A stretch of DNA of 6,018 bases from Chloroflexota bacterium (GTDB lineage Bacteria; Chloroflexota; Anaerolineae; J102): the NCBI GenBank assembly GCA_013152695.1, contig JAADFV010000183.1, forward strand, positions 1 through 6,018, given 5' to 3'. The notes beneath the pieces are model-generated. The model was not told the DNA's origin. It ran no database searches and saw only the letters and a list, made by a program, of their open reading frames with translations. Shown piece by piece: positions 1 to 5,918 of this stretch (positions are counted from its first letter, which is position 1; every line of letters begins with the position of its first letter). The position numbers and the translations under genes were made by a program.

Positions 1-2162
1 TGGAGTTAAACTGTTTCCTCTGCCATATGCCTGATCCTGACAATGCCGCTCGCTTGGATGCCCTGCAAAAAGGCCAATTTGGTTGGGCTGATGCAGCTAC
101 CTTAGAAAACAAGGGCATTGTCAGGAGAGAAGGTGATTCCTGGTTCTACAATCTGGATGCTTTTGGTGATGACGGCAAGCTGAAAGAGGCATTTGTGCAG
201 ATTCAGAGCCCCTCGGCTGACAACTGTGGTGTGTGCCATGGCAAAGTCTTTATGTATGCCGATTCCTTCCTTTCTTATGATGACCTGAAAACAGATAGCT
301 GGACAACACTGCGTACGGGCCAGATTTTCTCAGGACAGCGAATGTCTGATAGTGCTCTGAACCTGAAGAACAAAGACGAACTTACCCACTCTTGGGATGT
401 CCACGCCGAACGTAATCTGAAGTGCACGGATTGCCATTACGCCATTAACAACCCTGCCTACTACCGTCCTCCCGCCGAACTTACCCCCAAGCATCTTACA
501 TTCGAACCGCGTCGTGCTGACATTGCTGCTTACTTGCAGAATCCCAGTCATGATTTGGCGCACGGGCCCCGCTTCAAAGCCGAGGCCAACACGCTTGTGA
601 CGGAAAGTATGCGTCGTTGTGAATCCTGTCATGATTTCGAATCCACGCACACCTGGCTTCCTTATCAGAAAGAGCACAGCGACAGTCTCAGTTGCGAGGC
701 CTGCCACGTGCCAGAAATCCACGCGCCCGCTCTGGCCCAAAACGACTGGACGGTCGTCGATACCGAGGGGCGTGGTATTGTCAGCTATCGCGGCGTTGCC
801 GGTGATGGCGATCCGCAAAATGCACACAACCTGATCGTGGGGTACAAACCCATTCTTTTGCCTCGCTACAACGTAGATGGCAAGGCCCGCCTCGCGCCCT
901 ACAACCTTGTTTCTTCATGGTACTGGGTGTACGGCGAGCCACCTCGGCCTGTGCGGCAGCAAGATCTGAAAAAGGCATTTCTCGACAATGGCCAGTATAA
1001 GGCAGACATTATCGCCGCCTTTGATGGCAATGGTGACGGTGTCTTGGATAAATCGGAGTTACGCATCGACACCCCCCAAAAAGAAGCTGCTGTCAGGACA
1101 CAGCTCCGAGCATTGGGCTTGGAGAATCCCCGTATCAATGCTGAAGTGACGCCTTATAGCCTCTCTCATGATGTCGCCTATGGGGATTTCGTCACAAAGG
1201 ATTGTAAAGCCTGCCACAGTGATAATTCACGGGTTTCGCAGCCGATGTTATTGGCCGCTTACGTCCCTGGGGGCGTACAGCCGTACATGCTGCAAAACGC
1301 CAACATGGAACCCACCGGCGAACTCGAGATCGATGAGAGCGGGGCGCTGTATGCCGTCCCAAGCACGGCAAAAGAGGGTCTTTACCTCCCCGGTCATGAT
1401 CGTGTCAAGTGGATCGATTGGTTGGGCATCCTTATGTTCCTGGGTGTGCTGGTTGGGGTGGCCGTTCATGGCGGTATACGCCTTTATGCAGCGGCCCATC
1501 GTGCACACAAGTCGCATGGTGTTACCCGCAAACTTTATCTCTACACCTTCTACGAGCGCTTGTGGCACTGGTTGCAGGCTCTGGCCATCATCCTCTTGAT
1601 TCTGACTGGCATTATCGTGCATCGCCCTGACATGTTTGGGGCAGTCGACCTGGGTGTCGTCGTGCCGGTGCACAATGTTCTCGGCTTCCTGCTTCTCTTC
1701 AATGCCTTCTTCTCCCTTTTCTACTTCATTGCAGGACACAGCATTCAGCAGTTCTTGCCTGAACCAAGAGGGTTTTTCTACGGCGCTTTACAGCAGGCGA
1801 AATTCTATGCCCAGGGCATTTTCAAGGGCGAACCGCATCCCTACCAAAAGTCGGAAAAGCGGAAGATGAATCCTCTGCAGCAGGCCACTTATCTGATCAT
1901 CCTCAATGTACTTTTGCCCTTGCAAATTGTCACCGGCATGTTGATGTGGGGAGCACAGCGCTGGCCCACTCTGCTCAATGCTCTGGGGGGCACACGCTAC
2001 ATTGCGCCATTGCATACCTTTATCGCTTGGGCATTTGCTGCCTTCGTGATTATGCACATTTACCTCACTACGACAGGCCACACTCCCTTAGCTGCCATCG
2101 AAGGCATGTTAACCGGTTGGGAAGAAGTGGAAGTCGAAGAGGATAAAGGAAAGAAGGCTTAG
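1..2162 (+). CDS. Multiheme cytochrome c fused to a cytochrome b membrane domain (5' end outside window)
   Basis: Probable membrane electron-transfer protein moving electrons between quinones and an extracytoplasmic acceptor or donor. The frame is open to the window edge and encodes a CXXCH heme-c motif (CFLCH, bases 12-26) just before the first ATG at 27. That ATG is therefore internal and the signal peptide lies upstream. Five more motifs follow, numbering from Met27: C67-H71, C133-H137, C198-H202, C223-H227 and C393-H397, making six visible hemes. Every cysteine in the visible part belongs to a CXXCH. A canonical EF-hand loop (D-x-N-x-D-G-x-x-D-x-x-E, residues 333-344) sits in the long heme-free stretch between the last two motifs. 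From about residue 465 there are five hydrophobic segments (465-487, 512-531, 549-571, 621-642, 661-684) with candidate heme-b histidines H514, H549, H663 and H677, resembling the thiosulfate reductase/formate dehydrogenase cytochrome b family. The C-terminus is acidic and then lysine-rich. Substrate is unknown; the YeeE genes downstream suggest sulfur compounds. Confidence 0.85.
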   Translation, partial: ELNCFLCHMPDPDNAARLDALQKGQFGWADAATLENKGIVRREGDSWFYNLDAFGDDGKLKEAFVQIQSPSADNCGVCHGKVFMYADSFLSYDDLKTDSWTTLRTGQIFSGQRMSDSALNLKNKDELTHSWDVHAERNLKCTDCHYAINNPAYYRPPAELTPKHLTFEPRRADIAAYLQNPSHDLAHGPRFKAEANTLVTESMRRCESCHDFESTHTWLPYQKEHSDSLSCEACHVPEIHAPALAQNDWTVVDTEGRGIVSYRGVAGDGDPQNAHNLIVGYKPILLPRYNVDGKARLAPYNLVSSWYWVYGEPPRPVRQQDLKKAFLDNGQYKADIIAAFDGNGDGVLDKSELRIDTPQKEAAVRTQLRALGLENPRINAEVTPYSLSHDVAYGDFVTKDCKACHSDNSRVSQPMLLAAYVPGGVQPYMLQNANMEPTGELEIDESGALYAVPSTAKEGLYLPGHDRVKWIDWLGILMFLGVLVGVAVHGGIRLYAAAHRAHKSHGVTRKLYLYTFYERLWHWLQALAIILLILTGIIVHRPDMFGAVDLGVVVPVHNVLGFLLLFNAFFSLFYFIAGHSIQQFLPEPRGFFYGALQQAKFYAQGIFKGEPHPYQKSEKRKMNPLQQATYLIILNVLLPLQIVTGMLMWGAQRWPTLLNALGGTRYIAPLHTFIAWAFAAFVIMHIYLTTTGHTPLAAIEGMLTGWEEVEVEEDKGKKA
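1023..1058 (+). other. EF-hand calcium-binding loop coded inside the cytochrome
   Basis: The 12-residue loop DGNGDGVLDKSE fits the EF-hand consensus at every ligand position (1 D, 3 N, 5 D, 6 G, 9 D, 12 E), with a hydrophobic residue at 8. It is preceded by a helix-like stretch and followed by Leu. Calcium binding is inferred from the motif. No second EF-hand is obvious nearby. Confidence 0.75.
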
Positions 2163-2170
2163 CATTCAAG

Positions 2171-2197
2171 GCCAGGCCCTGAATGCCAGGGCCTGGC
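2171..2197 (+). terminator. GC-rich hairpin between cytochrome and YeeE gene
   Basis: The arms GCCAGGCCCT (2171-2180) and AGGGCCTGGC (2188-2197) pair perfectly over 10 bp around a 7-base loop. No real U-tract follows (only CGTCTT), so it may be a partial terminator, a processing site or an mRNA-stabilising hairpin rather than a full stop. An alternative stem, CATTCA (2163-2168) with TGAATG (2180-2185), overlaps it and cannot form at the same time. It lies in the 67 bases between the cytochrome stop and the next start. Confidence 0.5.
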
Positions 2198-2229
2198 GCC
2201 TACCCGTCTTAGCACTGGAGACTCTTTCT

Positions 2230-2793
2230 ATGACTGTCACAACATCTGCAAAAGTTAAGGATAAAACCTCTAAACCCAAACGACAACCAAAACCCTACAC
2301 CAACTCCCTTCTGGCCGGGTTGTTGTTAGGCGCGGTACTTTTCATCGCCTACTTCATTACCGGCGATGGCCTGGGTGCTTCGGGCGCCGAGAACCGGCTT
2401 GCCATTTGGTTGGCCAAGCTTGTGGCTCCAGGCTGGGTCAATAGCACCCCCTACTACATCAAATATGGTGGAGGCGTCAAGCTTCCTCTTGATCATGAAA
2501 TTGTTATGATCGGGCTCGGCGTCATTTTGGGCGGCTTTTTATCCTCGTATTTCCAGGGTCGGTTCAAGAGAGGCACCACCCATGGCCCCCATATTTCCCC
2601 TCGATTGCGCTGGGGTCTGGCCTTTTTTGGCGGCATTCTTGCCGGCTTCGGTGCCCGTCTGGCCCGCGGATGCACTTCTGGTCAGGGGCTTAATGGCGCT
2701 GCTACGCTCTCTGTGGGGAGCTGGGCCTTTCTGATGGCGTTCTTTGGTGGTGGCTATGCCCTCGCCTATTTTGTACGTAAATTATGGAACTGA
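2230..2793 (+). CDS. Short YeeE/YedE (sulf_transp) family membrane protein, half-size subunit
   Basis: Probable subunit of a sulfur-compound permease of the YeeE/YedE (TsuA) family, which includes thiosulfate uptake proteins. The 187-residue protein has a hydrophilic Lys-rich N-terminus (about residues 1-24), then about four hydrophobic segments (27-48, 90-110, 127-146, 157-180). The family signature R-G-C-T-S-G-Q-G lies at the end of the third segment, with C148 the only cysteine. In TsuA, membrane-embedded cysteines relay thiosulfate, so C148 is the expected functional residue. Full YeeE proteins contain two such halves; this protein is one half and the next gene supplies a second, an arrangement like the PmpA/PmpB pair. 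A GGAG at 2217-2220 lies 9 bases before the ATG. Transport substrate and direction are not shown by the sequence. Confidence 0.85.
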   Translation: MTVTTSAKVKDKTSKPKRQPKPYTNSLLAGLLLGAVLFIAYFITGDGLGASGAENRLAIWLAKLVAPGWVNSTPYYIKYGGGVKLPLDHEIVMIGLGVILGGFLSSYFQGRFKRGTTHGPHISPRLRWGLAFFGGILAGFGARLARGCTSGQGLNGAATLSVGSWAFLMAFFGGGYALAYFVRKLWN

Positions 2794-2859
2794 CGTTTGT
2801 GCCATGATGAGGTTTTCTTTTCGTACCCGCATCCCTACACCTGAACTCAATCATCACCT

Positions 2860-2865
2860 AGGAGG
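2860..2865 (+). promoter_or_regulatory. Shine-Dalgarno AGGAGG of the YeeE-rhodanese gene
   Basis: A perfect AGGAGG with a 5-base gap to the ATG at 2871 fixes the start of the YeeE-rhodanese gene. It is the strongest ribosome binding site in the window. The 77 bases between the two YeeE genes show no other convincing signal. Confidence 0.8.
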
Positions 2866-2870
2866 CATTC

Positions 2871-4109
2871 ATGCTGCCTATTGATCTTGCTGCAAGTTGG
2901 GGGAAACCCCTCGCTTATCTTTTCTACACGCTCATCGGTCTTGGTTTTGGTGTTTCCCTTGAAACCGCCGGTTTCTCGATTTCGACAAAACTGGCAGGAC
3001 AGTTTTATTTCAAAGATCAGACTGTCTTCAAAACAATGTTCACCGCTGTTCTTTTTGCCATGCCCTTGATTTTTATTGCTGTAGGTCTGGGCTGGTTAGA
3101 CTACGATCGTATCTACGTACCGCCCACTTATTTTTGGCCCGGGGTCGTTGGCGGCCTTCTCTTGGGTTTCGCCATCATCATTGGTGGTTTTTGCCCAGGC
3201 ACATCTATCGTTTCGACAGGCACAGGCAAGCTCGACGGTCTTTTGTTCGTGCTTGGAGCCATGGTTGGTGCGCTGCTCTTCGGCGGCACTGTCGACCGGT
3301 TTTATGATTTCAGCAATTCCAGCTACATGGGCCGTTTCACCCTCCCCGACTGGCTCGGTCTCGATACCGGTGTCGTGGTCTTTATCCTTGTGATTTTCGG
3401 AGTCGTGCTTATCTGGGGCGCTGACGCCATCGAGCGAGCCTGGAAAAAACGTGAGAATATCTTCGATCCCGCCACTGCCGACAAGGAACACAAAATCCTG
3501 GTCGGGGTTTCTCTCTTACTGTTCATCTTGGCATTGATTACGCTCATCATCGGTCAGCCCACGCAGGAGGACCTCTGGAAGCGAGTTGCCCCTGAAAAGC
3601 AGCCCCTGCTGGATAGTCGCGCCGTTCAAATCGTGCCGGCGGAACTGCGCGAAGCCTACTACAGTCCTATTATGAATTTGATTATGTTGGATGTGAGGGA
3701 CGAGGCGGATTATAACCTGTACCACATTCAGGATGCTCGCCATGTCGACATTGCCGACCTTCCCTCGCTCATCCCTGAATTGCAGAATGAGCCCGACGGG
3801 ACTGTGGTTGTCGTCATGAGTAATGATGAGACGAGGGCGACAGAGGCCTGGAAGATCCTCGTATCCAAGCCCGGCATCAATGCCTATATTCTCGAAGGTG
3901 GAATCAACAACTGGATCAAAGTCTATGCACCTAACGCCTTCGATCCCATTCCCAATCATGCCGACGACACTCTAGCCTGGCAAATCAATCAAGCATTGGG
4001 TTCGAATCAACCGGGTGCCACGCCGACGCAACAAGAAGGCGAAACCGAGTTTGAACCCAAGATCAAGCTGCAAAAGAAAGCACCCACCGGTGCTGGCGGT
4101 TGTGGTTGA
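2871..4109 (+). CDS. YeeE/YedE family membrane protein with C-terminal degenerate rhodanese domain and Cys tail
   Basis: Second half-size YeeE/YedE protein, fused to a rhodanese-like domain; probably handles thiosulfate or another sulfur species with the preceding gene product. About six hydrophobic segments lie at residues 12-32, 55-75, 90-112, 119-140, 165-185 and 210-228. The family motif G-G-F-C-P-G-T-S carries C108. Residues about 254-351 fit a rhodanese fold: V-P-A-E-L, then L-D-V-R-D-E-A-D-Y, H-I-Q-D-A, and the closing L-E-G-G-I-N-N-W. The active-site loop, where the family usually has Cys after the V-V-V-V strand, reads M316-S-N-D-E-T-R322, so the sulfur-accepting cysteine is missing. 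The only other cysteine in 412 residues is C411 in a terminal A-G-G-C-G, after a linker rich in Gln, Glu and Lys. The rhodanese part may bind rather than transfer sulfur, or the tail Cys may take over. A strong hairpin follows the stop. Confidence 0.85.
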   Translation: MLPIDLAASWGKPLAYLFYTLIGLGFGVSLETAGFSISTKLAGQFYFKDQTVFKTMFTAVLFAMPLIFIAVGLGWLDYDRIYVPPTYFWPGVVGGLLLGFAIIIGGFCPGTSIVSTGTGKLDGLLFVLGAMVGALLFGGTVDRFYDFSNSSYMGRFTLPDWLGLDTGVVVFILVIFGVVLIWGADAIERAWKKRENIFDPATADKEHKILVGVSLLLFILALITLIIGQPTQEDLWKRVAPEKQPLLDSRAVQIVPAELREAYYSPIMNLIMLDVRDEADYNLYHIQDARHVDIADLPSLIPELQNEPDGTVVVVMSNDETRATEAWKILVSKPGINAYILEGGINNWIKVYAPNAFDPIPNHADDTLAWQINQALGSNQPGATPTQQEGETEFEPKIKLQKKAPTGAGGCG

Positions 4110-4125
4110 TCTTGAAGTAACAGAA

Positions 4126-4157
4126 GAAACCCGCTCCTCTTTTCTGGGGCGGGTTTC
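4126..4157 (+). terminator. Intrinsic terminator-like hairpin after the YeeE-rhodanese gene
   Basis: GAAACCCGC (4126-4134) pairs with GCGGGTTTC (4149-4157). The stem extends inward through a T-G wobble and two C-G pairs, giving about 12 bp with an 8-base T-rich loop. The 5' arm is preceded by A-rich sequence and the 3' arm ends in GGGTTTC, but no long T run follows. It begins 16 bases after the stop and probably ends the cytochrome-YeeE unit. The next gene starts only 22 bases after it, so some readthrough or a promoter inside this stretch is likely. Confidence 0.65.
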
Positions 4158-4179
4158 ACTGTAACAACGAGGTAGACTT

Positions 4180-4779
4180 ATGGCATCGTGGTTTAAACGG
4201 ATTTTCAGTAAAAGTCCCATGGGGCGCTCCACCAGCGCCTACGAATTCGCTCTGCAATTCCTGCAACTACCACCCGCCCCCCTGATTTTGGATATTGGAA
4301 CGGGGCAGGGCAATGGCAGTGCGTTTCTGAGCCGCCGTCTCCCTTCGGCCCAGGTCGTCACTTACGATATTTCCTTGGAATGCCTGCGACGTGACGAACT
4401 CGAGTTTGGCCCCCGGCTTCCCTGGTTCATCCAGGCTGATGCCACGGCCCCGCCCTTGGCCAGCAATAGCCTCGATGCTGTGATGGCGGTTATGACCTTT
4501 CACTGTCTGCCACAACCACAAAAAATCATAAACCAGGCCGCACGCATGCTCAAACCGGGGGGAATGCTGCTCATCGTCGATATCGATGGCCGCCACTGGA
4601 TGCGCCGACCCTTCGAAATAGTCGAGCACCTCTTCATTAGCCCCCTGACCCACGCTTACACCCCGGCCGAACTCCAATCCCTCACCACAGCCGCCGGGCT
4701 GATTGATTTCAGTGTCCACCATCGCCCCGGCAAAGAGCGTGGCTTCATGATGTGGACGGTGGCCTCGAAGCCAAACTAA
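4180..4779 (+). CDS. Class I SAM-dependent methyltransferase, substrate unknown
   Basis: A 199-residue stand-alone methyltransferase, probably cytoplasmic, transferring a methyl group from S-adenosylmethionine to an unknown acceptor. Motif I reads L37-D-I-G-T-G-Q-G44, the SAM-binding glycine loop. D63 at the end of the second strand is placed to hold the ribose, D87 in Q-A-D-A-T fits the adenine-contact position, and S-L-D-A-V-M-A-V followed by M-L-K-P-G-G-M-L-L-I-V-D (residues 97-134) gives the usual strands 4 and 5. This resembles the Methyltransf_11/UbiE-like group, but nothing identifies a substrate. The start is supported by GAGG at 4169-4172, 7 bases ahead of the ATG. A terminator-like hairpin separates it from the sulfur genes, so shared function is only suggested by position. 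Confidence 0.85.
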   Translation: MASWFKRIFSKSPMGRSTSAYEFALQFLQLPPAPLILDIGTGQGNGSAFLSRRLPSAQVVTYDISLECLRRDELEFGPRLPWFIQADATAPPLASNSLDAVMAVMTFHCLPQPQKIINQAARMLKPGGMLLIVDIDGRHWMRRPFEIVEHLFISPLTHAYTPAELQSLTTAAGLIDFSVHHRPGKERGFMMWTVASKPN

Positions 4780-4850
4780 TTATCAGGACTTTCATCTGTC
4801 TTTCTCTTGCTTTGATTGCAGTAGTTTGCAACTCACGAGCCATCGTTCTG

Positions 4851-4889
4851 TATTCCAAAATCCGAATTCCGAAATTCAAAATCCGAACA
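4851..4889 (+). repeat. AT-rich direct repeat in front of the regulator gene
   Basis: The 11-mer CAAAATCCGAA occurs at 4856-4866 and 4877-4887 (period 21). Between the copies lies the related ATTCCGAAATTC, so the tract is built from variants of an AATCCGAA/AATTCCGAA word. It ends 8 bases before the regulator's ATG and occupies the place where a Shine-Dalgarno sequence would be expected. It may be an intergenic repeat of the kind scattered in some bacterial genomes, or binding sites for the regulator. The rest of the 117-base gap (4780-4896) holds nothing else I can support. Confidence 0.6.
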
Positions 4890-4896
4890 TCTTCTT

Positions 4897-5687
4897 ATGG
4901 CCGAGCTACTCACAACCCGCCAACTCCAGGAAATCCTCCAGGTCGATCGCACCACCATCTATCGTATGGCCGACCAGGGACGTATCCCTGCCATCAAGGT
5001 GGGCAACCAATGGCGTTTTCCTCGCCTGCAGATCGAAGCCTGGTTACAAAGCCAGAGCATCAATGCGCCCATCTCTCCTCTCCCCACCGAAGGCGGTCAG
5101 ACCACACCCCAGACGGCCCAGCATGCCAACCTGGCCCAACTGCTTCCCCTTGAGTGTGTGCAACTCATTCAGGACAGCTTCGCCGATATCCTCAACGTGA
5201 TGATCATGGTCGTCGATCTCGAGGGGAACATGCTGACACAGCCCAGCAACCCTTGTGGCCTCTTCCTTGCCACTGAACAATCGCCTACGGCTCGTGAGCG
5301 TTGCGTCGAGTTGTGGAACGAAATGGCCCAGCTGCCAGCGATTATGCCTCGCTTTCAGGAAAGCCATTTGGGCCTGTTGTGTGCGCGGGGTTATGTGCGT
5401 GTGGGGGCGGAGATTACCGGTATGCTCATATTGGGGGGGATTACGCCTCCTACATGGCCTCCTGCACCCTCACGCCTGCAGGAAATCGCCGATTTTCTGC
5501 AGGTGGATATCACACTTTTGCAAGCATTGAGGAAGTGCACCAACTTTCGCCTGAGGAACAAAAACGCATTCTGCCGTATGTGCAACGAATCGCCGACATC
5601 ATCTCTCACATCGCCACAGAACGCGCTGAGCTTTATGATCGCTTGCAACGTATTGCCCAGATCACCCAAATTTCACCGACAGAGTGA
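4897..5687 (+). CDS. Excisionase-type HTH / PocR-domain transcriptional regulator, frame broken near 5516-5528
   Basis: Probable ligand-sensing DNA-binding regulator. Residues about 3-53 form an excisionase/MerR-like helix-turn-helix (T-T-R-Q-L-Q-E-I-L-Q-V-D, then T-I-Y-R, then K-V-G-N-Q-W-R-F-P, ending I-E-A-W-L). After a Pro/Gln/Thr-rich linker, residues from about 80 match a PocR sensory domain: V-D-L-E-G-N, P-S-N-P-C120, E-R-C136, L-L-C162-A-R-G and I-T-G-M-L-I-L-G-G. The initial frame runs on to a stop at 5701-5703, but its last 58 residues look non-coding in composition. The frame one base back gives I-E-E-V-H-Q-L-S-P-E-E and a long helical end, stopping at 5685-5687, which is what a PocR C-terminus should look like. 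A one-base loss or a -1 shift therefore lies within about 5516-5528; the corrected product is about 263 residues. No clear Shine-Dalgarno precedes the ATG, where an AT-rich repeat sits instead. If only the initial frame is used, the gene ends at 5703. Confidence 0.75.
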
Positions 5688-5699
5688 TTTTACGCTCGT

Positions 5700-5918
5700 A
5701 TGACGCAGGCTAAGGCTCATTTTCTGGTAATCGACGATAGTCTCTGCCGACTTTGTCGCCGCTGCCTGGTGATGAAAGCCTGTCGCTATATGGCGGTTAT
5801 TCGTTTTGACCGGCAGGAGGCGCCGGTGATCGACGTTGGGCGCTGCACAAAATGCGGAGCCTGTTTGCACAGTTGTCCGTTCGAGGCAGTTCAGGTGAGG
5901 GGGAAGGAGGGAAAGTAA
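5700..5918 (+). CDS. Small 4Fe-4S ferredoxin-like protein with two cluster motifs
   Basis: A 72-residue iron-sulfur protein, probably a cytoplasmic electron carrier or a small partner of a larger enzyme. The second motif is canonical: C49-x2-C52-x2-C55-x3-C59-P. The first is C16-x2-C19-x2-C22-x5-C28, with two extra residues before the fourth cysteine and Arg rather than Pro after it, so that cluster site is atypical. Between them lies A-P-V-I-D-V-G-R, the usual linker of two-cluster ferredoxins. The ATG at 5700 overlaps the stop of the regulator's initial frame as ATGA and lies 12 bases after the stop of the corrected frame, so the two genes are probably co-transcribed. No strong Shine-Dalgarno is visible, which fits translational coupling. 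The last residues (R-G-K-E-G-K) are encoded by the start of the purine-rich tract, so the end may have been altered by it. Confidence 0.85.
   Translation: MTQAKAHFLVIDDSLCRLCRRCLVMKACRYMAVIRFDRQEAPVIDVGRCTKCGACLHSCPFEAVQVRGKEGK

Noticed and set aside
330..827. 165-residue open frame on the - strand
   Set aside because: It lies inside the cytochrome, whose frame carries heme motifs throughout this region; no recognisable domain in the antisense product.
1248..1739. 163-residue open frame on the - strand
   Set aside because: It is antisense to the hydrophobic cytochrome b part; the composition is that of a reverse-complement shadow.
4816..4830. Short direct repeat TTGCA with 10-base period
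   Set aside because: Two 5-base copies are too short to call an operator.
4826..4854. Possible promoter TTGCAA-17-TGTATT before the regulator
   Set aside because: Spacing is good but each box matches the sigma-70 consensus at only 4 of 6 positions; this is expected by chance.
4752..5153. 133-residue open frame spanning the gap before the regulator
   Set aside because: It overlaps the methyltransferase end and the HTH coding region, is Pro/Ser/His-rich without a domain, and has no ribosome binding site.
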